Below, in pieces: positions 14,995 to 23,101 of a stretch of DNA of 36,710 nt. The stretch comes from Candidatus Rokuibacteriota bacterium (lineage in GTDB: Bacteria > Methylomirabilota > Methylomirabilia > Rokubacteriales > CSP1-6). The translations under genes were made by a program, and so were the position numbers. How positions within the stretch are numbered: position 1 is the first letter of the stretch; every line of letters starts with the position of its first letter. The stretch lies in the NCBI GenBank assembly GCA_016184365.1, contig JACPCW010000029.1:1-36710 (forward strand), given 5' to 3'. The notes beneath the pieces are model-generated. The model did not search any database, was not told the DNA's origin, and worked only from the letters and a program-made list of their open reading frames with translations.

Positions 14995-15450
14995 ATGAGA
15001 CATCCGTGGATGACCCGTGCAGGCGCGCTCTGTGCGCTGACCGCCGTGCTGGTCGTGGCTGCGACGCCGGCCGCGGCGCAGGGCCAGAAACAGCCGCCGG
15101 CGGAGCGGGCCGACGACAAGGCGGACAAGGCTGACAAGCCGGACAAGCCCGACACGACGCTCAAGGGACGTGTCCAGTCGGTGCACGAGGACCGGATCGT
15201 CGTCCGAACCGACCAGGGCCAGGCCGTCAGCGTGAAGACGAAGGACATCAGCGCCGAAACGCGGAACCTGATCCAGACCGGCGAGCCGATCGTCGTGACG
15301 GGGCCGCTGACCGGCGACCAGATGACCGCGCGATCGCTGACGGTCGCGGCGACGACCGCGGGCGCGCGAGCGCTGGCGGGCCAGCCGCCGCTGACGCCGG
15401 CGGACGCGGGCGCGGCGTCGCCCGAGACCGAGGGCAAGAAGCGGAGGTAA
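14995..15450 (+). CDS. Small exported protein with DK-rich linker
   Basis: 151 residues from ATG 14995, with AAGGAG at a good distance; a longer frame exists but lacks a signal. The signal peptide MRHPWMTRAGALCALTAVLVVAATPAAAQG ends near residue 28. A charged stretch DDKADKADKPDKPD follows at about 37-50. Then a compact beta-rich unit (LKGRVQSVHEDRIVVRTDQG, AVSVKTKDIS, IVVTGPLTGDQMTARSL) resembles OB-fold or DUF5666-like small periplasmic modules. The tail is Ala/Pro/Lys-rich. It is probably periplasmic and may bind a ligand or metal; there is no enzymatic motif. Composition matches its surroundings. Confidence 0.78.
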   Translation: MRHPWMTRAGALCALTAVLVVAATPAAAQGQKQPPAERADDKADKADKPDKPDTTLKGRVQSVHEDRIVVRTDQGQAVSVKTKDISAETRNLIQTGEPIVVTGPLTGDQMTARSLTVAATTAGARALAGQPPLTPADAGAASPETEGKKRR

Positions 15451-15452
15451 AT

Positions 15453-15478
15453 CGGCGCGCGCGCCGCGCCGGCGCGGC
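15453..15478. terminator. Overlapping perfect palindromes between convergent genes
   Basis: CGGCGCGCGCGCCG (15453-15466) and GCCGCGCCGGCGCGGC (15463-15478) are both perfect palindromes. They fill the 27-base gap between two convergent genes. They could form strong hairpins in either transcript, but no U-tract follows, so intrinsic termination is only a suggestion; GC-rich chance palindromes are possible. Confidence 0.35.
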
Positions 15479-17166
15479 TACACCACCGCGCGGTCGGGGA
15501 TGTGCGCCGCGGCCCCCGCGGTCGCCGCGCCCGTCGCCAGCGCTTCCCAGTGGCTCGCGGGATCCGCCGGCTTCCACCACGGCTCGATGCCGAGATCGCG
15601 ACAGATCACGCCCGCGGCGTTGTAGCCGTTCGCACCGGTGATGTTGCCGCCCGGGTGGGTGCTCGCCCCGCACATGTAGAGGCCGGCGATCGGTGTCCGG
15701 TACTGGCTGCATTCGGGCACGGGCCGGCGGTCGAGCACCTGATGCTCGTTCATCTCGCCGCACACGATGTCGCCGCCGACCATGTTCGGGAGATGCCGCT
15801 CGATGTCGGCGGGCGTCTGACCGAAGCGGTCGAGCACGTTCGCGCTCGTGAGGTTCGTCGCGTAGTGCCCGAGGTGCGCGTAGCACCGCTCGAGGAATTC
15901 CTCGCGGATGTGCTCCCAGCGCTCCTTGCCGCCTTCGTCCGGCGCGAGATCGCCCGGCGCGATCTGCCAGAAGAACGCCGTGCACTTGCCGCGCGGCGCC
16001 TGGCTCGGATCGTGGACGGCCGGCTGCGCGCCGAGGAGCTGGAGCGCGCGCGGAAGGCGCCGCGCGCGGCAGTCGGCGTAGAGCTCCTGGAGATCACGCA
16101 GGCCTTCGAGCCCGGCGATCAGGTAGAACGCGCGGTTCACCTCCGGGTCGTACTCGGCGGCTTTCCAGTAGAGTCGCTCGTTCAGCGCGAGGTGCAGCGT
16201 GTAGAGCGGCGTCGTCTGCGAATAGCGGAAGCCCTCGATCTTCGTCGCGAAGTCGCCGTCGAGGCGCTCGCGGCCGACCATGTCGAGGAACGTCTGCTGC
16301 GGGTTCACGCTGCTCGCCACGAAGCGGCGCGCGCAGAACTCGCCGCCGTCCGCGACCCGCACGCCGGCGGCGCGGCCGTCGTCGACGAGGATCCGCGTCA
16401 CGGCCTGGCCCTCGACCACGTCGACGCCGGCGCGCACGATCATCTTGTTGAGCGAGTGCGCGAGGCGGTGCGTCGAGCCGCGCGACATCTGCGTGTTGAC
16501 GCCCGAGGCGAGCGCCGCGGGAATGACCATGCCCATGCCGCGCGCGTCCATCTCGTAGCCGCGGATGACCGACATGAACACGACCATGCCCCGCACGGCG
16601 TCGTGCTCGAAGAGCTTCGTCGCCACGTCCTGGATCGTGTGCGGCTGCCACTCGAGGTACTGGCGGCCGAGCGCGCTCCGCTCGAGCAGCGACTTCTTCT
16701 TGTCGAACGGGATGGGCGGCGCGTAGAGCTCCATGAAGAAGATCTCGCGCGCCATCTGCGCGTATTCCTTGTTGACGCGCAGGAACGTCTCGGCGTCGCG
16801 CGGCGAGAAGCGCGCGATCGACGCCGCGGTCCGCTCCGGCTCGTTCGCGTACCAGACGATCGCGCGGTGGTCGCGCGTGAGCATCGCGGCGGAGACGGGC
16901 AGGCGGATGTATTCCTGTCCCTGCGCGGCGATGTTCAGGTCGCGGTACCACATGAGATCGGACAGGCCGCGATGGTTGTTCGAGTGCACGTTGTGCCAGA
17001 ACCCGGGGACGCGGGGGTTCTCGTGCGAGTCGAGCCCGCCGCCGACCTCGAGATGGCGCTCGATCAGGAGGATGCGCAGCCCGGCGCGCGCCAGGTAGCC
17101 GGCGCACACCATCGCGTTGTGCCCGCCGCCGATCATGATCCCGTCGTATCCGGCCGTCTTTTTCAT
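15478..17166 (-). CDS. FAD/NAD(P)-dependent oxidoreductase, PYROXD2/CrtI-like (second of pair)
   Basis: 562 residues from ATG 17166. The N-terminal dinucleotide fold is YDGIMIGGGHNAMVCAGYLA (GGGHNA at 13-18; the third Gly of GxGxxG is Ala), then the acidic end of strand 2 and GGG in LLIERHLEVGGG. The C-terminal FAD motif is GLYMCGASTHPGGNITGANGYNA. This layout is that of phytoene-desaturase-like flavoproteins, closest by eye to the PYROXD2 group rather than to carotenoid enzymes. The start overlaps the stop of the upstream paralogue by ATGA. No carotenoid genes are nearby, so oxidation of another hydrophobic substrate is likely. It is convergent with the small exported protein, separated by palindromes. 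Confidence 0.9.
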   Translation of the reverse strand: MKKTAGYDGIMIGGGHNAMVCAGYLARAGLRILLIERHLEVGGGLDSHENPRVPGFWHNVHSNNHRGLSDLMWYRDLNIAAQGQEYIRLPVSAAMLTRDHRAIVWYANEPERTAASIARFSPRDAETFLRVNKEYAQMAREIFFMELYAPPIPFDKKKSLLERSALGRQYLEWQPHTIQDVATKLFEHDAVRGMVVFMSVIRGYEMDARGMGMVIPAALASGVNTQMSRGSTHRLAHSLNKMIVRAGVDVVEGQAVTRILVDDGRAAGVRVADGGEFCARRFVASSVNPQQTFLDMVGRERLDGDFATKIEGFRYSQTTPLYTLHLALNERLYWKAAEYDPEVNRAFYLIAGLEGLRDLQELYADCRARRLPRALQLLGAQPAVHDPSQAPRGKCTAFFWQIAPGDLAPDEGGKERWEHIREEFLERCYAHLGHYATNLTSANVLDRFGQTPADIERHLPNMVGGDIVCGEMNEHQVLDRRPVPECSQYRTPIAGLYMCGASTHPGGNITGANGYNAAGVICRDLGIEPWWKPADPASHWEALATGAATAGAAAHIPDRAVV

Positions 17167-18713
17167 CGTGCTCTCCGCGTGGCGCGCAGATCGTGGGCGA
17201 CGACGTCGGCGCAGGCGATCGCCGACGCGGGATGGAGTCCCGCGCCGGGTGCGGCGCTGGCGCCCGCCACGTACAGGCCGTTGATCGGCGTCCGGTAGCC
17301 GGCCAGCTCGGGCACGGGGCGAAACGCGCCGAGCTGTCCGCCGCTGTTGCGACCGCCGAAGAGTCCGCTGGCAAGGTTCGGGAACTTCGCAACGTGATCG
17401 TCGGGCGACATCGCCGCCGCGGCGATGATCGTCGGCGCGCCGACGTTCGGCGCATACCGCCGCAGCCGATCGATGCACGCCGCCGTGAACGTGTCGCGGA
17501 CGTCCTTCCACGCGCGACCGCGGAGGACGCGCGGGACGAAATGCCAGAGGAGCGTCGTGTGCTGGCCCGCGCGCGCCTGCGCCGGATCGTGCACCGTCGG
17601 CACGCTCACGAACATCGCGGCCTGGTCGGGCAGCTCGCCGGCACGAATCGCATGCCAGAGCGCGGCATGGTCCGCGACCGTTTCGAGGCCGAGCGCGTAG
17701 CGGAACGCGTGGCTCACGTCCGCGTTCACCGCGGCCGCCTGAAAGCGCGGCGGCTCGCGCAGCGCCAGATGCACCGCGAAGAGTGAGAAGTCGTCCGGCC
17801 GGAACCGCGCGAGACGCGCGCGCACCGAAGCGCCGACGGCGTCGCCCGCCAGTCGGAACGTCTCGCGCGGCTCGATCGTGCTCACGACGGCCCGCGCGAG
17901 GACGCGCTGGTTGTCCGCGAGCTCCACGCCGATGGCTCGGCCGCGCTCGACGAGCACGCGCGTCGCTTCGCCGAGATCCCAGACGTCGCCGCCGGCGCGC
18001 AGGATCGCGGTCCACAGGCCTTGCGCGAGCTCGTGCGAGCCGGAATGCACGAGCCGGCCTTCGCCCGCGAGCGCGACGGCCAGCGCCACGAAGTGCCCCG
18101 TGGCGGAATCGTCGAGCCCGATGCCGCGCGGCACGAGCAGGTGATTGAGGATCAGCGCTCGGACCGGCTCGCTCTCGAAGAGATCGTCGACCGCCTCGCG
18201 CGGGCTCATGCGGCCGAGCCGTGTCAGCTCCCCGGTCGTCGCGGCCGCCGCCGCGCGCGTGCCCGCCTTGGCACGCCGGAACGCCGCGCCGAAGATCTGC
18301 GGCCAGCCGGCGCTCGACAGCCGGTGAAGGGACCGCCACGTCCCGGCATCCCGCGGAGAGACGCGTGCGATCGCCTCCACGGTGCGCGCGAGCTCGCGGT
18401 AAATGACCAGCGCGCGGCCGTCGGTCATCACCAGCGCCGACTGCACGTCGGGCTGGATGAAGGACACGTTCACGCGGTCCAGGGCGAGCTCCTTGTGGAA
18501 GGGGAGGAGGCCCAGCGTGTCGAAGACGTACTGGCCGGTGTTCGCCCAGAAGCCGGTGTACGTCGGCTCTTCGCTGGAGAGCCCGCCGCCCGATTCGAGC
18601 CGGCGCTCCACCACGAGCACGCGCAGGCCCGCCTGCAACAGGTAGTTCGCCAGCGTCAGCCCGTTGAACCCCGCCCCGATCACGACGACGTCGAAGCGCT
18701 CCCGGTCGGCCAT
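17163..18713 (-). CDS. FAD/NAD(P)-dependent oxidoreductase, PYROXD2/CrtI-like (first of pair)
   Basis: 516 residues from ATG 18713. The FAD fold is visible: FDVVVIGAGFNGLTLANYLL with GAGFNG at 13-18, then VLVVERRLESGGGLSSEE. The C-terminal FAD loop is GLYVAGASAAPGAGLHPASAIACADVVA. It is paralogous to the downstream gene (shared GGGL, VHDPAQA and YRTPINGLY blocks) but diverged and shorter, which suggests a heteromeric enzyme or two sequential steps, as in two-gene PYROXD2-like sets. The stop overlaps the next ATG. It is divergent from the MFS carrier at 18765 with only 51 bases between, so they may be controlled together. Confidence 0.9.
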   Translation of the reverse strand: MADRERFDVVVIGAGFNGLTLANYLLQAGLRVLVVERRLESGGGLSSEEPTYTGFWANTGQYVFDTLGLLPFHKELALDRVNVSFIQPDVQSALVMTDGRALVIYRELARTVEAIARVSPRDAGTWRSLHRLSSAGWPQIFGAAFRRAKAGTRAAAAATTGELTRLGRMSPREAVDDLFESEPVRALILNHLLVPRGIGLDDSATGHFVALAVALAGEGRLVHSGSHELAQGLWTAILRAGGDVWDLGEATRVLVERGRAIGVELADNQRVLARAVVSTIEPRETFRLAGDAVGASVRARLARFRPDDFSLFAVHLALREPPRFQAAAVNADVSHAFRYALGLETVADHAALWHAIRAGELPDQAAMFVSVPTVHDPAQARAGQHTTLLWHFVPRVLRGRAWKDVRDTFTAACIDRLRRYAPNVGAPTIIAAAAMSPDDHVAKFPNLASGLFGGRNSGGQLGAFRPVPELAGYRTPINGLYVAGASAAPGAGLHPASAIACADVVAHDLRATRRAR

Positions 18714-18764
18714 GGCTCCCTCCGCGCGCCGATCATACTGCGCGAAGTGCTAGCATCGCGCGTC

Positions 18765-19904
18765 GTGTCCTCGCCCTCGCTCGTCCTGCCGTGCCTCGCC
18801 GCCGCCGTCCAGGGCTTTGCCTTCATGAATCACGCGCCCGTCGTGCCGCTCGTCATGCGCGAGGTCGGCGTGTCTCCGGCGGCGGCCGGGTTCCTCACGA
18901 CGGCCACGTTCGTCGCGTGCGGCGTCTTCTCCGCGCCGCTCGGCGCGCTCACGGACCGCTTCGGTCCGAAGCGCGTGACGGCCGCGGCGATGCTGACGGT
19001 CGTCGTCTCGGCCATCGGGTTTGCGCTCGCGCCGTCGTATCCGCTGATGCTCGTCACGCGCGCGCTCGCGGGGGTCAGCCTGGCGAGCGTGTTCGTCGCG
19101 GGCGGCCTCTACGTCAACGTCCACTGGTCCGGTCCGCGGCAGTACTTCGCGCAGGGACTGCACGGCGGGTCGATCCTGCTCGGCATCGGGGCCGGCGTGT
19201 TCCTCTTGCCCGGGCTCGGCGAAACGCTCGGCTGGCGCGTCGCGATCCTGCTCTCCGCGGCGCCGGCGTTCGGCGTCGCCGTGGTGTGGATGCTCGTGGC
19301 GCGACCGGGCACGCCGCCCGTCGCCCGCGCGTCGATCGCCTCGGTCTATCGCAGCTCGCGGATCTGGCGCCTCGGCATCGCGCACACGTCGATGTTCGGG
19401 ACGAGCATCGTCCTCGGCGCATGGATCGCCGTGTATCTCACGACCGAGTTCGGACTCTCGCTCGGCTACGCGGGCGTCTTCGGCTCGATCGGTCTGCTGA
19501 TCGGCGCCGTCGGTCGTCCGGCCGGCGGCGTGCTCGTGAGCCGGGGGGTGGCGCGTCCGCACCGGCTGATCGTCGCGACGCTCGCCGGCATCGTGATCGC
19601 GCTCGGGCTGCTGGCGTGGCCGGGGCGGCCGCTCGCCGTCGCGATGCTCGGCGTCGTGGCCGCCGGGGTCGCCACGTCGCTCGGATTCGCGCCGATCGTG
19701 ACGCTGGCCGGCCGGGCGGCGCCGGGGGCGCCGGGCGCCGCGCTCGGCCTGATCGGGCTCGCGGCGACCTTCGTCGTGATCATCGGCGCGCCGGTGGTGG
19801 GCGCGCTCTGGAGCGCGTTCGGAAACTTCACGGTGCCGCTCGCGGTGTTCGCCGTGATGCCGGCCACGGCGCTCGCCCTCGCCCTCGGTTTGCGGAGCGA
19901 CTGA
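18765..19904 (+). CDS. MFS transporter
   Basis: 379 residues from GTG 18765; an in-frame GTG at 18747 would add six residues. Neither has a clear SD, so the message may be leaderless. About twelve hydrophobic segments are present with the helix 2-3 loop GALTDRFGPKR. The FMNHAPVVPLVMREVGVSPAAAGFLTTATF start resembles cyanate/nitrate-type MFS carriers (CynX/NarK-like group), but substrate cannot be assigned. It is divergent from the flavoprotein pair, possibly handling their substrate or product. It ends two bases before the convergent small gene at 19907. Confidence 0.88.
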   Translation: MSSPSLVLPCLAAAVQGFAFMNHAPVVPLVMREVGVSPAAAGFLTTATFVACGVFSAPLGALTDRFGPKRVTAAAMLTVVVSAIGFALAPSYPLMLVTRALAGVSLASVFVAGGLYVNVHWSGPRQYFAQGLHGGSILLGIGAGVFLLPGLGETLGWRVAILLSAAPAFGVAVVWMLVARPGTPPVARASIASVYRSSRIWRLGIAHTSMFGTSIVLGAWIAVYLTTEFGLSLGYAGVFGSIGLLIGAVGRPAGGVLVSRGVARPHRLIVATLAGIVIALGLLAWPGRPLAVAMLGVVAAGVATSLGFAPIVTLAGRAAPGAPGAALGLIGLAATFVVIIGAPVVGALWSAFGNFTVPLAVFAVMPATALALALGLRSD

Positions 19905-19906
19905 CC

Positions 19907-20149
19907 TCAGCCCGGCGGTCGGGGCCCGAGCCGCTGGCGCCAGAGCCAGATGTCGTCGATCCATTCGCGCGCGGCGGCGGCCGCGGCCTCCTCGGCGAGC
20001 CGGGAGCTCAGGTACACGACTTCGTCGGAGCGCAGCGTCTTCAGCAGCGTTCCGGCGCCGTCGCGGATGTCGACGACGAACGTCCAGCCCGGCGTGCGCT
20101 GCTGCGCGAACACGTGCACGGCGACGTCCGCGTACGTGAACCTCGGCAT
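19907..20149 (-). CDS. Small hypothetical protein after the CitE-like lyase
   Basis: 80 residues from ATG 20149. MPRFTYADVAVHVFAQQRTP and GWTFVVDIRDGAGTLLKTLRSDEVVYLSS suggest two or three strands, and the second half is a helix (LAEEAAAAAAREWIDDIWLWRQRLG). The start lies 3 bases after the lyase stop, so it is the last gene of a three-gene unit. A longer frame exists upstream but is Arg-rich shadow over the lyase gene. I do not recognise a family. It could be a small subunit or an unrelated hitchhiker. Confidence 0.65.
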   Translation of the reverse strand: MPRFTYADVAVHVFAQQRTPGWTFVVDIRDGAGTLLKTLRSDEVVYLSSRLAEEAAAAAAREWIDDIWLWRQRLGPRPPG

Positions 20150-20151
20150 GG

Positions 20152-21015
20152 TCAGTCGCCGCCCATCGCGTCGAGCGCGTCCGCCAGCGCGACGACGCGC
20201 TGCGCGTCCGCGACGTGCAGGTTCTCGATGAGCCGGCCGTCGAGGAGCACGACGCCGCGTCCTCGCGCGACCGCGTCGGCGTGCGCGGCGATCACGCGCC
20301 GCGCCCACGCGATCTCCTCGGCGGAGGGCGAGAAGACGTCGTTGGCGGCCGCGAGCTGTTTCGGGTGGATCACCGTCTTGCCGTCGAATCCGAAGTCACG
20401 CGCCTGGCGGCACGCCGCGTCGAACCCGGCGTCGTCGTCGAGATCCAGGTGCACGCCGTCGAGCGGGACGATACCGGCGGCGCGCGCGGCCAGCACGCAG
20501 AGGCCGAGGCTGGTCACCAGCGGCAGGCGATCGCGCGTGTGACGCGCGTGCAGGTCTTTCGTGAGGTCGGACGTGCCCATGACCAGCGCCGCGACACGCC
20601 GGCTCGCCGCGATCGCGGGCGCGTTCAGGATCCCGCGGGGCGTTTCGAGCATGCACCACAGGTCGAGCGTCGACGGCGTGCCGTGCATCGTGAGCACGCC
20701 GAGGACTTCGTCGATCACCGTCGCGGCCTCCACCTTCGGCAACAGCACGGCGTCCGCGCCGGCCCGCGCGACCGCGCCGAGATCCTCGCGGCCCCACGGC
20801 GTGCCGAACGCGTTCACGCGGACGACCACCTCGCGACGGCCATAGCCGCCGGCCCGCACGGCCTGGACGACCTGGTCACGCGCCGCGGACTTCGCGTCCG
20901 GCGCGACGGCGTCCTCGAGATCGAAGACGATCGCGTCCGCGGGCAGTGACTTCGCCTTCTCCATCGCGCGCGCGTCGGAGCCGGGCATGAACAGGACGCT
21001 GCGGCGGGGGCGCAT
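20152..21015 (-). CDS. HpcH/HpaI aldolase/citrate lyase family protein (CitE-like)
   Basis: 287 residues from ATG 21015, the family's usual length. Motifs of CitE-like beta-hydroxyacyl-CoA lyases are present: RRSVLFMPGSD (4-14), VFDLEDAV (30-37), VRVNAFGTPW, LLPKVE (91-96), the Glu of LETPRGI (123-129), and GTSDLTKDL (147-155), whose acids bind Mg2+. DGKTVIHPKQL is the conserved C-terminal loop. The reaction is probably reversible cleavage of a malyl- or citramalyl-CoA-type compound. The start overlaps the stop of the enolase-superfamily gene, so the two are coupled: acid dehydration or racemisation followed by C-C cleavage is a reasonable reading. Exact substrate unknown. Confidence 0.92.
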   Translation of the reverse strand: MRPRRSVLFMPGSDARAMEKAKSLPADAIVFDLEDAVAPDAKSAARDQVVQAVRAGGYGRREVVVRVNAFGTPWGREDLGAVARAGADAVLLPKVEAATVIDEVLGVLTMHGTPSTLDLWCMLETPRGILNAPAIAASRRVAALVMGTSDLTKDLHARHTRDRLPLVTSLGLCVLAARAAGIVPLDGVHLDLDDDAGFDAACRQARDFGFDGKTVIHPKQLAAANDVFSPSAEEIAWARRVIAAHADAVARGRGVVLLDGRLIENLHVADAQRVVALADALDAMGGD

Positions 21016-22097
21016 CACGCGCGCACGGCGTCGAGCGCCTTCCAGTCGAACTCGATGCCGTGGCCGGGCCGATCCGGCGCGATCGCGCGGCCGTCTTCGA
21101 GGCGGAGCGGGTCCGCGATGAAGCGATCGAGCCCGAAGCCGTGCGCTTCGAGGTAGGAGCGGTTCGGCGCCGCCGCGAGCAGGTGCACGGTGATGTCGTG
21201 CGCGCCGTGCGACGTCACCGGGAGATTGAACGCTTCCGCCAGGTGACAGACCTTCATGAAGACCGTCACCCCGCCGCAGTTCGTGACGTCCGGCTCCGGG
21301 AACGTGACGCCGCCGGCGGCGATGAGCTGCCGGAACTCGTAGAGCGACCGGAGATTTTCGCCGGCGGCGATCGGCAGCCCGCCTTCGCGCACGATGCGCG
21401 CGTGACCGGGCACGTCGTCGGGAATCGTCGGCTCCTCCAGCCAGACGGGCGCGAACGGGGCGAGGCCGCGCGCGGCGCGGATCGCGTCGTCGACGCTCCA
21501 GCGCATGTTGGCGTCCACCATCAGCGGGAGATCGTCGCCGAGATGCGCGCGCATCGCGCGCACGCGCTCGACGTCGTCGCGGAGCGACGGTCGTCCGACC
21601 TTCATCTTGATCGCGCGGAAGCCGCGCGCGAGGTTCTCGTCCGTCTGCTTCAGGAGCGCATCGACGGTGAAGTCGAGATCGATGCCGCCGGCGTAGCACG
21701 GCACGCGCGGATCGAAGCCGCCGAGGAGCCGCCAGAGCGGCACGCCGTGACGGCGCGCGCGGAGGTCCCACAGCGCGACGTCGACCGCGGAGATCGCCAG
21801 CACCTGCGCGCCGCCGCGGCCGCCATAGTGGAGGGCCCACCACATGGCCTGCCACAGCTCTTCGATGCGTCCGGCGTCGCGGCCGGCGATCACGGGCGCG
21901 AGGTCGCGCGCGAGGAGCGCATGGACGGCGGCGCCGCCGGCGCCCACCGTGTAGGTGTAGCCGACGCCTTCGACCCCGTCGTCGTCACGCAGGCGCACCG
22001 TCACGAGCTCGAAGCCGCGAATCGTGCCGTGCGTGCTGTCGGACAGCGCGGTGGGCAGAGGGATCACGTAGTGATCGGCGCGAACGTCGCGAATCAT
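21015..22097 (-). CDS. Mandelate racemase/muconate lactonizing enzyme family protein
   Basis: 360 residues. Active-site residues seen: K164 and K166 (AIKMKVG), metal ligands D195 (MVDAN), E221/E222 (LEEP) and E247 (GEN), D270 (EPDVTNCGG) and H297 (TSHGAHD). This is a complete mandelate-racemase-subgroup set, so an acid-sugar dehydratase or racemase acting on a 2-hydroxy acid is likely. It is only distantly related to the enzyme at 640-1719. It is first in the unit with the CitE-like lyase (ATGA overlap) and divergent from the ferredoxin/reductase genes, with a 50-base gap. Confidence 0.93.
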   Translation of the reverse strand: MIRDVRADHYVIPLPTALSDSTHGTIRGFELVTVRLRDDDGVEGVGYTYTVGAGGAAVHALLARDLAPVIAGRDAGRIEELWQAMWWALHYGGRGGAQVLAISAVDVALWDLRARRHGVPLWRLLGGFDPRVPCYAGGIDLDFTVDALLKQTDENLARGFRAIKMKVGRPSLRDDVERVRAMRAHLGDDLPLMVDANMRWSVDDAIRAARGLAPFAPVWLEEPTIPDDVPGHARIVREGGLPIAAGENLRSLYEFRQLIAAGGVTFPEPDVTNCGGVTVFMKVCHLAEAFNLPVTSHGAHDITVHLLAAAPNRSYLEAHGFGLDRFIADPLRLEDGRAIAPDRPGHGIEFDWKALDAVRA

Positions 22098-22147
22098 GCC
22101 GCCTCCTTGGCCGCGGGCGCGGGCAGTATAAACTCGGTACCCGACGC

Positions 22148-23045
22148 ATGAAGATCGTCGTCAACGCGAAGAACGGCGCCCGCGAGTTCGAGTGTGACCC
22201 CGGCGAGAAGATCCTGCTCGCCGGTCTGCGGCACGGTGTCGAGCTGCCGTACGAGTGCGCGACCGGGACGTGCGGCACCTGCAAGGCGCGGCTCGCGAGC
22301 GGGCAGGCCGAGAGCGCGTGGCCCGAGGCGCCGGGCACCAGGTACTTCAAGGCGGACGGCGACTTCCTGACCTGCCAGAGCGTCGCGCTCGACGACTGCG
22401 CCCTCGAGATCGGCCTGCTGAAGCCGCGCGAACCGAACACGGTCGCGCCGCGCGCGTTCGACGGCGTGATCCGCCGCCCGCAGTCGCTGACGCACGACGT
22501 CGTCGCGTTCACCGTGGAGCTCGACGCGCCGCTCGATTTCGACGCGGGCCAGTTCGCGCTGCTTTCCGTGCCGGGCCTCGGCGGCGCCCGCGCCTATTCG
22601 ATGGTGAACTTCGACCGCGGCGCGCAGCGTCTGGCCTTCGTCGTGAAGAAGAAGCCGGGCGGCGGCGTGAGCGAATGGCTCTTCGCCGGTCCTCTCGCTC
22701 GCGTGCGAGGCGGGGCACTTCGCGGCGTGGGACGGTCACGTGTACTTCGGCATCCGCAGCGAGCGCGACGCCTTCTACCTCGACGAGCTGGAGGCGTTCC
22801 GCGCGCAGTATCCGGCGCGGCTCGCGGTGACGATCGCGCTGTCCGACGAGGACGTGCCGGCGACGCTGATCGCCCGGTATCCGGGCTTCACGTTCGCGCG
22901 CGGCTTCGTGCACGCCGTGGCCGGCGAAGCGATGAAAGGCCGCTACGCGGACGTGCGCGCGTTCGTCGCCGGGCCGCCGCCGATGGTCGACGCCTGCCTG
23001 CGGCTGCTGCTGCGCGAAGCGCGGCTGTCGCCGGCCCGGCTTCGC
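22148..23045 (+). pseudogene. 2Fe-2S ferredoxin/FNR-type reductase, frameshifted by internal deletion
   Basis: From ATG 22148, residues 1-90 are a plant-type ferredoxin domain (C37, C42, C45, C76). Residues 105-180 begin an FNR FAD domain (RAYS at 148-151, KKKPGGGVSEWLF). Near 22685-22692 the match stops. It resumes in the +3 frame with VLSLACEAGHFAAWDGHVYFGIR and runs to the NAD-domain end VAGPPPMVDACLRLL. The end of the FAD domain and the GGSG-type nucleotide loop, about 35-40 residues, are missing, and the lost length is not a multiple of three. Reading straight on gives Arg-rich nonsense. The normal stop is also absent: a GC-rich repeat copy begins at the 3' end. Either a true pseudogene or an assembly collapse. 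Confidence 0.78.
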
Positions 23046-23095
23046 CGGGGCGCTCCGAACGTTGGGGTGTGGGGGCGCCCGGAGCCCCCAAGGAG
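23038..23095. repeat. Dispersed GC-rich repeat copy with hairpin
   Basis: 23038-23067 matches the reverse complement of the 48-bp repeat unit near 30294-30389 at about 27 of 31 aligned positions (core CGCCGGGGCG, then CTCCGAACGTTGGGG). It is followed by a hairpin TGGGGGC-7 nt-GCCCCCA (about 23069-23089). The copy lies exactly between the broken reductase and the next gene's SD, so it may have replaced the reductase stop. Confidence 0.55.
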
Positions 23096-23101
23096 GGGAA
23101 A

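Noticed and set aside
15478..18339. A 953-residue oxidoreductase.
   Set aside because: The first part is an out-of-frame reading of the upstream paralogue; the gene starts at ATG 17166 with an ATGA overlap.
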